Shown here piece by piece: positions 9,692 through 18,308 of a stretch of 64,000 bases of DNA. The notes beneath the pieces are model-generated. The model made no database searches, was not told the origin of the DNA, and saw only the letters and a list, made by a program, of their open reading frames with translations. The translations under genes were made by a program, and so were the position numbers. Source of the DNA: Shewanella sp. UCD-KL12 (GTDB taxonomy: Bacteria; Pseudomonadota; Gammaproteobacteria; Enterobacterales; Shewanellaceae); assembly GCF_001957125.1 (NCBI RefSeq), contig NZ_MPHJ01000015.1:54923-118922 (forward strand), read 5' to 3'. Each line of letters opens with the position of its first letter. The stretch's first letter is position 1.

Positions 9692-10231
9692 ATGCGTTTA
9701 TTTTTCGCTCTGATTGTATACAGCTCTATTGTCTGTTTTTCTCAACCTGTTTTGGCTGTAGCGTCTATGCAGAACTCGCTATCTAGCTCGACGGTTGCCA
9801 ACATTGGAAAAATTGATCTTGTCGTCGTGACCAAATCGACCGCGACAATGGCCTTGATGCGCGATGGGAAAGTGCTACGCCGTTACCGAATCGCACTTGG
9901 TGATAGCCCTATCGGCCACAAATTAACTGAAGGCGATCAACGAACGCCTGAGGGGCGCTACATCCTAGATTATAAAAAATCAGACAGTGCTTATTACCGC
10001 GCTATTCATATCTCCTACCCTAATGAAGAAGATAAATTACGAGCAGATGCCTTAGGTATTCCTCCTGGTGGTCAGATCATGATCCATGGCCAAAATCCCC
10101 GTTCAGATCTCACCGCAGAAGAAGCGCAAAAGTATAACTGGACTGATGGCTGCATTGCTATTACCAACCCTCAGATGGATGAGCTTTGGCAAGCCATTGA
10201 TGAGGGAACCCCTATTGAGATATTACCCTAA
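9692..10231 (+). CDS. L,D-transpeptidase (YkuD) family protein
   Basis: About 179 residues with a Sec signal peptide (cleavage near QPVLA), then a YkuD catalytic domain. The conserved His is in IMIHGQNP and the nucleophilic Cys in the DGCIAITN motif, which replaces the textbook SxGCxR form; the GDSPIGHKLTEGDQRTPEGRY stretch is typical. Enzymes of this fold make 3-3 peptidoglycan cross-links or attach proteins to peptidoglycan in the periplasm. An in-frame TTG at 9671 exists, but ATG 9692 gives a clean signal peptide. yecM follows after 27 bp, perhaps co-transcribed. Confidence 0.88.
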   Translation: MRLFFALIVYSSIVCFSQPVLAVASMQNSLSSSTVANIGKIDLVVVTKSTATMALMRDGKVLRRYRIALGDSPIGHKLTEGDQRTPEGRYILDYKKSDSAYYRAIHISYPNEEDKLRADALGIPPGGQIMIHGQNPRSDLTAEEAQKYNWTDGCIAITNPQMDELWQAIDEGTPIEILP

Positions 10232-10258
10232 CTTACCATTTTCGGATTTAAATTATTG

Positions 10259-10834
10259 ATGACAACGACGATATCACAACAGGTATTAACTGACACCTGG
10301 GCAGAATTTTGTGACGGAATTAATCAGTTTCTACAAGACCTTGGCCTATCAAACCTAGGACTAGAGTGTGACCATGTCGCACTGAGAGTAAATAGTCACA
10401 ATAGTGCAGATTTACTTCGATTTCATTTCGAGCAGCACGCTAGCATCATCTCGAATAATATAATTAATGGCCGCCCTATCTTAATCTTTGAACTTGAAAA
10501 AGCTTTGATTTTGGGAGAGTTAACCATTGATTGTGTTGAGCTGCCATACCCAAGTAATAAGTGCTACCCCGTTGAAGGTTGGGAACATATCGAACTGGTA
10601 TTTCCATGTGATGCAACCAGCTGTGAAGAGCTGCAAACTCAGTTATTAAAGCAAGCTCCGCAGCTTGAACGTGTGTTTAATGGGGAGACTGAAATAAAGG
10701 TAAAATTAAGTTCTCCAAAGGGAGAGCATGAAAGACTCGCAAACCCAACAATCGCTTTTAAAAGAGATAATATCTGTATCAAGATCCACCCACATGGTAT
10801 CAAGGCGGTGATTTCATCAGAGCAAGCTGATTAA
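10259..10834 (+). CDS. yecM: YecM family (VOC superfamily) protein
   Basis: About 191 residues. Family landmarks are ECDHVALRVNS near the N terminus, the GWEHIELVFP strand and the C-terminal KIHPHGIKAVI, all matching YecM proteins, putative metal-dependent enzymes of the vicinal-oxygen-chelate fold. The biochemical role of YecM is unestablished. ATG 10259 is preferred to the TTG immediately before it. A bidirectional terminator follows. A second, truncated yecM 3' end lies at 21602-21745, and the two bracket the ECF-sigma operon; this copy appears intact. Confidence 0.88.
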   Translation: MTTTISQQVLTDTWAEFCDGINQFLQDLGLSNLGLECDHVALRVNSHNSADLLRFHFEQHASIISNNIINGRPILIFELEKALILGELTIDCVELPYPSNKCYPVEGWEHIELVFPCDATSCEELQTQLLKQAPQLERVFNGETEIKVKLSSPKGEHERLANPTIAFKRDNICIKIHPHGIKAVISSEQAD

Positions 10835-10867
10835 CAGTTAAATAGTATGTTAACCGTAACGAGATGC

Positions 10868-10899
10868 AGAAAAAGGCTAGCCTAGGCTCACCTTTTTCT
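10868..10899. terminator. Bidirectional terminator between yecM and the sigma/ChrR operon
   Basis: AGAAAAAGG (10868-10876) pairs with CCTTTTTCT (10891-10899) around a loop that itself holds the palindrome AGCCTAGGCT. It is A/T-rich on both sides, so it can end both the rightward yecM transcript and the leftward operon. Confidence 0.8.
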
Positions 10900-10915
10900 C
10901 TTGTTCTAATGCTGA

Positions 10916-11452
10916 TTACTCTAACTTCTCAATGTAAAGTATCACTTCTCCCACCTTAAAACCGAACTTTTTCATCTCAGTTTTATTAAATAAACGTTGC
11001 TCATCAAACAGAAACATCCAATCATCAAGTGTTACTTGCAAACTATCTCCATCCACGACTATCTGAAGATCATATTGCCAAAAAAGTGCTGAACCACTAG
11101 TTTCCCCATACGCCTTTCCGACCACATCACCTGCTTCACCTATATAAAGGTTATCTCCGGTTTTAGTCAGTTGCCAAATCCGAGTAGTTCTCTCACCATC
11201 ATCAAACTCAAACCACTCTTTAATCTCGCCTTTATCGCCTTGCCAATTAGCGTCAATATCGGCTTTAAAACGGCGAAGTAGTTTACCGGAGCGATCAAGG
11301 ACTATCCCGTAAGCAACTAACTTACCATTGAAAAACTCATTTAAATGAAGATCTGGACTGATTTCCTTATAATCCTCTATGCTGGGTGTACTGCAAGCTG
11401 TCAGACATAGAGCAAGCATTCCCAATAGATATTTTTTAAACAATATGTTCAC
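10916..11452 (-). CDS. DUF3833 lipoprotein
   Basis: 178 residues with a lipoprotein signal (ALCLTAC lipobox, Cys20) and the DUF3833 body: LNEFFNGKLVAYGIVLDRSGKL, KADIDANWQGDKGEIKEWF, and the C-terminal DDWMFLFDEQRLFNKTEMKKFGFKVGEV. DUF3833 genes are regularly found with DUF2878, cyclopropane-synthase-like and DUF1365 genes, as here. Function unknown; a lipocalin-like lipid-binding role at the outer membrane is only inference. Last gene of the operon; its start overlaps the stop of the gene before it by 4 bp, indicating translational coupling. Confidence 0.88.
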   Translation of the reverse strand: MNILFKKYLLGMLALCLTACSTPSIEDYKEISPDLHLNEFFNGKLVAYGIVLDRSGKLLRRFKADIDANWQGDKGEIKEWFEFDDGERTTRIWQLTKTGDNLYIGEAGDVVGKAYGETSGSALFWQYDLQIVVDGDSLQVTLDDWMFLFDEQRLFNKTEMKKFGFKVGEVILYIEKLE

Positions 11453-11958
11453 TCTACGCTCCCCATTAACTTCGCTCTTAACTTTGGCTCCGTCGTCTTC
11501 TCTGATAGCCAGATATCTAAAAATGCTCTACCAAACTGTCGATCATCAACCTGACCCAGCCTTTTGACCGTTTGACCCTCTTGCCCCGAATAAAACGTAC
11601 TCTCACCTTCTTTGTTTACATAAATAATAAGTTCGTCTCCCTTACTGATATCGGGCCAGATTGTGGGTAACTTTGCAGACCATTTAGTAATTTTTTCCTG
11701 ATTAATTCCAAGGTGAATCCATTGCTTTTTTGTCGCATCAATTAAATCATCGCTATCAATATCTCTGTAATACTCTATCTTCATTGCTTTAGGATAGGCT
11801 TCCTCTTGATAAGGCATAGAGGAAATATAGAGCTCTGCTCGATAGATGGTCCAAAAAAGATAATCCATCTCGCCTTCACCGGATTTGATCAGCTGAGGAA
11901 AGGGTGAAGCACTCACACTCAGTGAAAGTATCGATAAAGCTAGGTATAGCATTTTCAT
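11449..11958 (-). CDS. Chalcone-isomerase-like secreted protein
   Basis: 169 residues with a signal peptide (cleavage near VSASPFP). The body matches bacterial chalcone isomerase-like proteins: FWTIYRAELYIS, then AMKIEYYRDIDSDDLIDATKKQWIHLG, and the C-terminal FGRAFLDIWLS. Bacterial members are not known to act on flavonoids; in this cluster, fatty-acid or lipid binding is more likely (inference). It overlaps both neighbours by 4 bp, as expected in one operon unit with DUF2878 and DUF3833. Confidence 0.85.
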   Translation of the reverse strand: MKMLYLALSILSLSVSASPFPQLIKSGEGEMDYLFWTIYRAELYISSMPYQEEAYPKAMKIEYYRDIDSDDLIDATKKQWIHLGINQEKITKWSAKLPTIWPDISKGDELIIYVNKEGESTFYSGQEGQTVKRLGQVDDRQFGRAFLDIWLSEKTTEPKLRAKLMGSVE

Positions 11959-12470
11959 AACTCCCCCTTACTGGCCAAGTCAAACTCTAAGTTCAGGTAG
12001 CGATACCCGCACACTAAAGAGGGGAGCAACACTCCCCAGATTGCAGCTAAAATCAAAATACCATTAAGCTCACCAACTCCCCACTCAAGTGCCCCAAGCT
12101 CAGCACCTAGTCTATAACTTAACGGGCCAGCAATTGCACCTATGAGTGCGCTTAGTGCAAGTGGCATAGCCATTAACCACTTTAGGCTGTGATTGAAACT
12201 GATAATAAACATGCACCAAATTAGCATTAGCCAAAACGGGAAAACCTCAGCAGAGGTGTAAAATACGCCTAAATCCATCAGCACCTTGTCTACTACCACA
12301 CCAATTGGCATCAAAATAAGTAATCGACTATCTTTCTTTGTGGTCGGCGATAATAAAAAATGCACTAAAACAATAGCGAGTAAGTAAGGCCATGCTCTAT
12401 CAGTGTAAATTGCCGATACAAACCAAGTGGCTTGAAACAAAACAAGATTAATAAGCCAAAATCGTTTCAT
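11955..12470 (-). CDS. DUF2878 integral membrane protein
   Basis: 171 residues, almost entirely hydrophobic, with five to six predicted membrane segments and few charged loops; the N-terminal LINLVLFQATWF and internal FFYTS/GVFYTSAEVFPFWLM pattern fit DUF2878. Function unknown. It always seems to travel with the cyclopropane-synthase-like methyltransferase and FAD oxidoreductase genes. Its start lies inside the 3' end of that methyltransferase gene (23-bp overlap), so expression is probably coupled. Role inferred only from context: inner-membrane component of the lipid-modifying pathway. Confidence 0.83.
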   Translation of the reverse strand: MKRFWLINLVLFQATWFVSAIYTDRAWPYLLAIVLVHFLLSPTTKKDSRLLILMPIGVVVDKVLMDLGVFYTSAEVFPFWLMLIWCMFIISFNHSLKWLMAMPLALSALIGAIAGPLSYRLGAELGALEWGVGELNGILILAAIWGVLLPSLVCGYRYLNLEFDLASKGEL

Positions 12471-13710
12471 TTTTATAACCTATATGCTCTGGCTTTCTGG
12501 CCATTAAATGATGAGTGCTGATCACCCTCTCAATAAACGCCCCTTCACAATATGCAAAATAGAACAACCACAACCGCTTAAACTCTTCGCTATATCCAGA
12601 TAAAGCAAGTTGATGCCACTCACGCTCAAATCTTTCTCTCCAGTCATTTAATGTTCTGGCATAGTGAACACCAATATCATCCATTGCATCAATCACCATA
12701 TCCGTATCACTAGCTATATGGTGCGCCATGATATTAACTGAGGGTAGACAACCACCAGGAAAGATATATTTCTGAATAAAATCAATACTGCTGCGGTATT
12801 TATCATAGCGTTGGTCGGCGATAGTAATCGCTTGTATCAACATCTTGCCATCTGGCTTTAACAAACCACTACAAATACTAAAGAAACCTTTTAAATACTC
12901 ATGACCTACCGCTTCTATCATCTCTATAGACACGAGTTTGCTATATTGCCCTTCTAGTTTTCTATAGTCAGATTGAAGTAAGGTGATCTGGTCACACAGA
13001 CCCAAAGCCTCTATTCTTTTTTTAGCATAGTGATATTGTTCATCAGAAATCGTCGTAGTCGTTACTTTACATCCATAATTTGTAGCAGCATGTACCGCCA
13101 AGCCGCCCCAGCCTGTGCCTATTTCAATCAGATGATCTGATGAGTTAAGTTCCAGTTTCTGGCATATCTCATCCATTTTATTAAGTTGCGCACTATCTAA
13201 ATCTTGAGCTTTATCACTGTAAATGGCACAAGAGTAGAGCATTTCAGGGTCAAGAAAGCGCGTATAGAGATCATTACCAATATCATAGTGAGAAAGAATA
13301 TTTTGTTTTGAACCTTTTTCTGTATTGGCGTTTTGAAAGCGTAAAAATTGATGCTTTAGCTTACTCAACCATTGAGTCTTGCTGTCTAACTCATCCAATT
13401 GAGACTGATTTCTTGCCATTATCTGAATCAAGGTCGTTAAGTTGCTACAGCTCCACTGATGTGCAATGTAACTTTCAGCACCTCCAATACTCCCATTTTG
13501 AATAAGTGCACTGTAAAACTCGCTGTCTAGTACCACTATTTTACTTTGTAACTCTGAGTTAATATCTCCAAACCCCAGAATACAACCCGCTTCCTCTATC
13601 TCAACATATCCACCTTCAAGTCGAGATAAGACTTTATGCAATAACAGTCTATACCGGTCAATTAACCAAGATGACTTAACCAGGGAGATCGATCTTTGCG
13701 TACTTTCCAT
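12448..13710 (-). CDS. Cyclopropane-fatty-acid-synthase-like SAM methyltransferase
   Basis: 420 residues. The class I methyltransferase core has the SAM loop EIGTGWGGLAVHAA, and the CFA family motifs QNILSHYDIGNDLY, FLDPEMLYSCAIY and YIFPGGCLPS are all present. CFA-type enzymes transfer a methylene or methyl group from S-adenosylmethionine to the double bond of phospholipid acyl chains at the inner face of the membrane. In Rhodobacter the sigma-E/ChrR-controlled homologue (UfaM) methylates unsaturated acyl chains on the way to furan fatty acids. Adjacency to an FAD oxidoreductase and DUF1365 supports the same kind of pathway here rather than simple cyclopropanation. Not separable by sequence alone. 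Confidence 0.9.
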   Translation of the reverse strand: MESTQRSISLVKSSWLIDRYRLLLHKVLSRLEGGYVEIEEAGCILGFGDINSELQSKIVVLDSEFYSALIQNGSIGGAESYIAHQWSCSNLTTLIQIMARNQSQLDELDSKTQWLSKLKHQFLRFQNANTEKGSKQNILSHYDIGNDLYTRFLDPEMLYSCAIYSDKAQDLDSAQLNKMDEICQKLELNSSDHLIEIGTGWGGLAVHAATNYGCKVTTTTISDEQYHYAKKRIEALGLCDQITLLQSDYRKLEGQYSKLVSIEMIEAVGHEYLKGFFSICSGLLKPDGKMLIQAITIADQRYDKYRSSIDFIQKYIFPGGCLPSVNIMAHHIASDTDMVIDAMDDIGVHYARTLNDWRERFEREWHQLALSGYSEEFKRLWLFYFAYCEGAFIERVISTHHLMARKPEHIGYKNETILAY

Positions 13711-13750
13711 TGTGACCTCGATAGTATATTCAATAATTTTAAAGTGTCAG

Positions 13751-14470
13751 TTACCCTTCAGGATGAGCAATAAAGGGGACTTTTTTTAAGAACAGCTTTA
13801 AGGCTTGCCAGTAAATCCCAAGTACAATATTGACACTCATAACAGGAAGGCTTAGCCAGGTTTTAAATAAGTGACGTCGGCTAATCTCTCTTTTATTCAA
13901 CGCCAAACTGGCTTCGAACTGCTTACCCTCTTTATGATTCTCGATTCGTACAAACGCTTTATCTGAAGGCGGGATCACTCTCCAGTGATAACGCATATCC
14001 ACCTCCATAAACGGCGACACATGAAATGCTTTATCTATTACCATATCTCCTGCCATATCAATAAGGTAGTAATGACGCTGATCCCAAGGAGTGTTACTTA
14101 CTTCAGCAAGCATATACTGACAATCATCGTTTTTGTCGTAACAAAAGTAGAAGTTAATTGGGCTAAAATAGATACCGAAACATCGACACTGAACTAACAT
14201 CAATATTCGCCCATCTATTGTTTTACCACCTAACTGCTCAACTTTATTTGCAATACGTTCTTTAAGCTCTCCTGGTTCACTTTCAAGGTAATCTTTTTCA
14301 CGAAAACGTATGGGGTTAAACCAATTAAGCCCTAAAATGCAACTTTGATGGAACACCTGCTCCTGTTCATCAATATCGATAGCCATCATGTAAATAGAGT
14401 AAGTGAATTCATGTTCAAACTTACCTTGTCTGCGGTGATACACCAGCCCTTGGTAGATGCCACTTTTCAT
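13751..14470 (-). CDS. DUF1365 domain-containing protein
   Basis: 239 residues matching DUF1365: the start SGIYQGLVYHRRQGKFEHEFTY, the central CRCFGIYFSPINFYFCYD block and YMLAEVSNTPWDQRHYYL, then HVSPFMEVDMRYHW. A hydrophobic segment near residues 205-225 may associate with the membrane. No activity is established, but DUF1365 genes are consistently adjacent to FAD-dependent amine-oxidase-like and CFA-synthase-like genes in proteobacteria, so a step in modification of acyl chains is inferred. Its start overlaps the previous gene by 4 bp. Confidence 0.88.
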   Translation of the reverse strand: MKSGIYQGLVYHRRQGKFEHEFTYSIYMMAIDIDEQEQVFHQSCILGLNWFNPIRFREKDYLESEPGELKERIANKVEQLGGKTIDGRILMLVQCRCFGIYFSPINFYFCYDKNDDCQYMLAEVSNTPWDQRHYYLIDMAGDMVIDKAFHVSPFMEVDMRYHWRVIPPSDKAFVRIENHKEGKQFEASLALNKREISRRHLFKTWLSLPVMSVNIVLGIYWQALKLFLKKVPFIAHPEG

Positions 14471-15720
14471 AAAGCAAACCCAAAACGTTCAGCTACATCT
14501 ACTGCACTATGAACGCCATCTTCATGGAATCCGTTATACCAATAGGCGCCAACAAAATGGGTATGATGCTTACCACAGATCTCTCCCCTTCGCTTCTGAG
14601 CACTAACAGTATTACTGTCTAGCACAGGATGATCATATTCAAAGCGTCTGATAATCTTCTCAGGATTAATATAAGCGGTTTGATTTAAGGTCACGCAAAA
14701 TGCACTATCGGATTCAATTCCCTGTAATATATTCATGTTGTAAGTCACATTAGCTAAAGCATCCTTTTTACCATCAAGCATATAGTTCCAGCTTGCCCAT
14801 GCTAGCTTTCGTTTAGGCAATAAAGACTCATCTGTGTGTAGTACCACTTCATTGCTCTGATAAGGTATCCCTGATAACACCTGAGTCTCTTTCTCAGATG
14901 GGTCCATCAGTAGTGACAGTGCTTGATCTGAATGGCAGCTAAAAATCACTTCATCAAACACCTCTACTCGCCCATCATTGAAATAGAGCTGAACCTGCTC
15001 CTCTTTACGAGTCACTCCGATGAGGTTAGCGTTAAGAACGACTTGCTGTGTTAACTGCTCGGTTAACTTATTGACATAAGAGCGAGAACCGCCAGGTACC
15101 ACATACCACTGAGGTCTATCAACAATATTTAGCAAGCCATGGTGATAAAAAAATTGAATAAAGAAAGACAGCTCAAAGGATTGCATCTTTGCCAAGCTTG
15201 TGGACCAAATTGCCGCTCCCATTGGTAAAATGTAGTGCTGACTAAAAGTGGTGGAAAATTGTTGTTCAGCTAAGAACTCACCGAGTGTAAGTCCTTCAGG
15301 AATAGTGCTTGATTCGTGCAGTGCCCTGCAACGATTATTGAACTTGATGATATCGGCAATTAATCGCCAGAATTTAGGCCTAAAGATGTTTCGGCGCTGT
15401 GCAAATAGCGAGTTGATACCGTGACCGTTATACTCAAAACCTGTGCTTCTGTCATGCACACTAAAGCTCATCTCCGTCTCTTGTCTTTCAACACCTAAAC
15501 GGCGTAACAGCTTATTAAAACGCGGATAAGTTCTATCATTAAATACGATAAAGCCTGTATCTATGGCATAGCTTTTACCACTATGCTCAATATCGACCGT
15601 CGCGGTATGTCCGCCAACATAATCATTCTTTTCAAATACAGTGACTTTATGGCTTTTATCTAAAAGGTAAGCACTGGTCAATCCCGATATTCCGGAACCG
15701 ATAACGGCAATCTTTTTCAT
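14467..15720 (-). CDS. FAD-dependent amine-oxidase-like oxidoreductase
   Basis: 417 residues beginning with the dinucleotide-binding motif AVIGSGISGLTSAYLL, then VFEKNDYVGGHTATVDIE, the usual FAD-contact region of NAD(P)/FAD amine-oxidase-like proteins. The C-terminal FVGAYWYNGFHEDGVHSA contributes the second FAD-contact site. In Rhodobacter the related UfaD converts a methylated acyl chain into a conjugated diene in furan fatty acid synthesis; this gene sits next to the methyltransferase and DUF1365 genes and is the best candidate for that step here (inference). Separated by only 6 bp from the upstream SDR gene. Confidence 0.88.
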   Translation of the reverse strand: MKKIAVIGSGISGLTSAYLLDKSHKVTVFEKNDYVGGHTATVDIEHSGKSYAIDTGFIVFNDRTYPRFNKLLRRLGVERQETEMSFSVHDRSTGFEYNGHGINSLFAQRRNIFRPKFWRLIADIIKFNNRCRALHESSTIPEGLTLGEFLAEQQFSTTFSQHYILPMGAAIWSTSLAKMQSFELSFFIQFFYHHGLLNIVDRPQWYVVPGGSRSYVNKLTEQLTQQVVLNANLIGVTRKEEQVQLYFNDGRVEVFDEVIFSCHSDQALSLLMDPSEKETQVLSGIPYQSNEVVLHTDESLLPKRKLAWASWNYMLDGKKDALANVTYNMNILQGIESDSAFCVTLNQTAYINPEKIIRRFEYDHPVLDSNTVSAQKRRGEICGKHHTHFVGAYWYNGFHEDGVHSAVDVAERFGFAL

Positions 15721-15726
15721 CAGGCA

Positions 15727-16443
15727 CTACATCCTTATGGCGAGACGACGCCAAACGCTGAAAGGTAAACAAGCCAATAGCTTCATTAAAAAGGTAAAAC
15801 GGGAGGGAAAATCGATATGATGCTTACCTTTAGCTAACCCCTTAGCTATGCAAACAGCAGCCTGCTCGCTGGTGATCTGCATCGGCATTGGAAAGTCATT
15901 TTTTGCCGTTAAAGGGGTGCTCACAAAGCCAGGACGAACAATACTAACCTCAATATCATGTTGCGCGAGATCTATGCTCAAGGACTCTCCAAGGTAAGAT
16001 AGCGCAGCCTTAGATGCCCCGTAAGCCTCGGCCCTAGGCAGAGCTAGCAGCTCAGCACTAGAGCTCACAAATACGACTCTGCCCCCTTTTTTAATATGCT
16101 TAAGCCAGGCCTTGAGCCCATAAGCCACTGAAATAAGGTTTGTTTGAATAATATCTTCAAAACTATCAGCATCAAAATCAATGGCGTTGTCGATATAACG
16201 GCAATTTCCGGCATTAAAAACAAGCATATCCAGTACGGGTAAATCAGAAGCCACCTGCTGAACTTGTTCTTTATCTGTGATATCAAACGCAATGGTTTGT
16301 ATCTTTTGGCCAGACGATGCAACCTCCATTAACCGACTTTGATCACGACCACAAGCCAACACTTTCCAACCTAAATTATCATAGTGTTGCGATAAGGCTT
16401 TCCCTATCCCAGAAGAGGCGCCTGTTATCATCACTGTACTCAT
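15727..16443 (-). CDS. SDR family NAD(P)-dependent oxidoreductase
   Basis: 238 residues with a classical short-chain dehydrogenase fold: cofactor motif ITGASSGIGKAL, structural NAG (VFNAGN), catalytic Ser in FVSSSAELL and the YGASK motif supplying the Tyr and Lys. The C terminus is hydrophobic and basic (MKLLACLPFSVWRRLAIRM), perhaps touching the membrane. Substrate unknown. Position between the NTF2-like and FAD oxidoreductase genes, with a 4-bp overlap at its start, places it in the same stress/lipid operon. Confidence 0.9.
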   Translation of the reverse strand: MSTVMITGASSGIGKALSQHYDNLGWKVLACGRDQSRLMEVASSGQKIQTIAFDITDKEQVQQVASDLPVLDMLVFNAGNCRYIDNAIDFDADSFEDIIQTNLISVAYGLKAWLKHIKKGGRVVFVSSSAELLALPRAEAYGASKAALSYLGESLSIDLAQHDIEVSIVRPGFVSTPLTAKNDFPMPMQITSEQAAVCIAKGLAKGKHHIDFPSRFTFLMKLLACLPFSVWRRLAIRM

Positions 16444-16871
16444 CTAATTGCCCTCTTCTTGACTGCTTTAACCGCTTTACCTAGAAGGGGAATGTGTTCA
16501 TACAGCATAGAACCGACATCGAGATAATCCCTGTGCATAACAACTTTGTTATCTCTCTCTACTAGGTGAGAATGCCCTTCAACCACTATCTGCTTACCGC
16601 CATTTAGCTTTGGATGACAAAACATCATGGTCCAATAAATAGCAGCTTGGTTATCACAAGAAAAAACCGAATCGATATGAAAAGTACACTCCTCAATATG
16701 TGTATAAAGGGAGTCGAAATAGTTCATCAATTCGTCAAGTCCATCTACACGGTGTAGTGGATCACTAAACTCGATTTCTCGATGGTATACCTGTTGAAGC
16801 GAAGTTAAATTGCCAACACCTAAATCACTATAAACAGATATAAAATTTTGAAGCCATAAGGCCTGAACCAT
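16440..16871 (-). CDS. NTF2-like (SnoaL-type) protein
   Basis: 143 residues with a single cone-shaped NTF2-like domain: HREIEFSDPLHRVDGLDELMNYFDSLY followed by AAIYWTMMFCHPKLNGGKQIVVEGHSHLV. This fold serves isomerases, hydratases and small-ligand binders; no catalytic residues are diagnostic here. A basic tail (KAVKAVKKRAIR) ends the protein. It begins 27 bp after the photolyase stop codon, with an inverted repeat in that gap, and overlaps the SDR gene by 4 bp. Operon membership is clear; function is unknown. Confidence 0.82.
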   Translation of the reverse strand: MVQALWLQNFISVYSDLGVGNLTSLQQVYHREIEFSDPLHRVDGLDELMNYFDSLYTHIEECTFHIDSVFSCDNQAAIYWTMMFCHPKLNGGKQIVVEGHSHLVERDNKVVMHRDYLDVGSMLYEHIPLLGKAVKAVKKRAIR

Positions 16872-16883
16872 AATTTACCCTTT

Positions 16884-16902
16884 GTAATACCTAACGTATT
16901 AC
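16884..16902. promoter_or_regulatory. Inverted repeat in the photolyase/NTF2-like gap
   Basis: GTAATAC (16884-16890) and GTATTAC (16896-16902) form a perfect 7-bp dyad around CTAAC. The right arm overlaps the photolyase stop codon. It is the only gap of note in the first part of the operon and could be an RNA processing hairpin or an operator; nothing distinguishes these. Confidence 0.35.
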
Positions 16903-18308
16903 CCCTTATAAAATGCGATAGCCCTCAATCTAGCGGTTTTATGCTCTACGACTGGCGGCCAATAAATATCTGATACTCCATGCTTCTCCATGTAGTCATG
17001 GGGAAAATGAATATATTTTGTAGGAATATCATTAAGCTCTGGTAGATACTTACGAATGAAGTCACCATTTGGATCAAACTTTTGGCTCTGAAGTATTGGA
17101 TTAAATACGCGAAAATAGGGTTGAGCATCACAACCGGTACTTGCAGCCCACTGCCAGCCGCCATTATTGGCAGATAGATCACCGTCAATGAGATGCGACA
17201 TAAAAAACTGCTCACCCTTGCGCCAGTCCACTAAAAGGTGCTTAGTTAAAAAGCTCGCAACCACCATGCGCAACCGATTATGCATCCACCCTGTATTAAT
17301 AAGCTGCCTCATCGCTGCATCCACCAGCGGATAACCAGTTTTACCTTTGCTCCATGCATCAAACTCTTTTTGCTTTCCGGGCCACAGGGTTTGAGCATAC
17401 TTTTGAAGAAAGGGAGTTTGCTTAGATAGTCTAGGATAATGAAATAGCAGGTGCTTATAGAAATCACGCCAAATCAATTCATTAAGCCAACAAAATGCAG
17501 GGTGATTGACATCTTCAATTAACAGAGGATAGCGCGCCATAAGCTGTTGATATAGGGTTCTTGGACTCAATGCCCCAATGGCCAAATAAGGAGACAAACC
17601 TGATGTAGCTTTGATCCCAGGGAAATCTCTTCGCTCTTCATAGTCATTCACTTTAGCGCTTAAAAAATTCGGGATTACCTTCTCCATTACCTCATCCGCC
17701 AATGGCCAAGAAGCCGATAATGATGAAGACTTTATTAAAGAAGGTAACGGGTCCCCTCCACCTGTAAAGTCGCAACAGAGTGACGATAAAGCCTTGCTTT
17801 TGTGCTGAGGCCTTCCCGTACACTCAACCCCAAACTCTCGTACATGTTTAAGCCAGGCTTTTTTAAAAGGGGTAAACACCTTAAACATTTCGCCGGATTG
17901 ATTCAGTACTCTTCCTCTTGGAGCGATAACATCACAATCATAAAACTCAATATCTAAACCACTTGAAAGCATTGCTTTATCTCTTTGCTGCTCATTAAAT
18001 TCAGGCTCTGAGTTAGCTAATACGCGGTGGATATGATGTTCACGACAAAAACGAATTAACAGCTCGCTTTGCGCGGTAAAATCTGTTGAGGTTAGGTGAA
18101 TAAGTTTAATTCCATACTCAGTAAGATGTTGCTCAAGTTGCAACAGATGCCTACGGATAAAATCTAGCTTAATCGGCGCTTCGTGGTGTAAATCCCACTG
18201 CTGCGGGGTTGAAATAAACAGTGCATAGCGGCAGCCATTTGCTACCGCATTCATTAAGGCTGGGTTATCAAAGCATCTTAGATCTCTGCGGATCCAAAGT
18301 AATATCAT
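16899..18308 (-). CDS. phrB: Deoxyribodipyrimidine photolyase
   Basis: 469 residues, standard length for a class I CPD photolyase. The N-terminal antenna domain starts LLWIRRDLRCFDNPAL, and the C-terminal FAD/DNA-binding domain has WLNELIWRDFYKHLL, GYPLVDAAMRQL, GWMHNRLRMVVASFL and DGDLSANNGGWQWAAS, the signature block including the Trp relay. It uses blue light and reduced FAD to split cyclobutane pyrimidine dimers. Its start overlaps the stop of the YbgA-like gene. Placement behind an ECF sigma/ChrR pair matches known light-stress regulons, so induction by singlet oxygen is inferred. Confidence 0.96.
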   Translation of the reverse strand: MILLWIRRDLRCFDNPALMNAVANGCRYALFISTPQQWDLHHEAPIKLDFIRRHLLQLEQHLTEYGIKLIHLTSTDFTAQSELLIRFCREHHIHRVLANSEPEFNEQQRDKAMLSSGLDIEFYDCDVIAPRGRVLNQSGEMFKVFTPFKKAWLKHVREFGVECTGRPQHKSKALSSLCCDFTGGGDPLPSLIKSSSLSASWPLADEVMEKVIPNFLSAKVNDYEERRDFPGIKATSGLSPYLAIGALSPRTLYQQLMARYPLLIEDVNHPAFCWLNELIWRDFYKHLLFHYPRLSKQTPFLQKYAQTLWPGKQKEFDAWSKGKTGYPLVDAAMRQLINTGWMHNRLRMVVASFLTKHLLVDWRKGEQFFMSHLIDGDLSANNGGWQWAASTGCDAQPYFRVFNPILQSQKFDPNGDFIRKYLPELNDIPTKYIHFPHDYMEKHGVSDIYWPPVVEHKTARLRAIAFYKG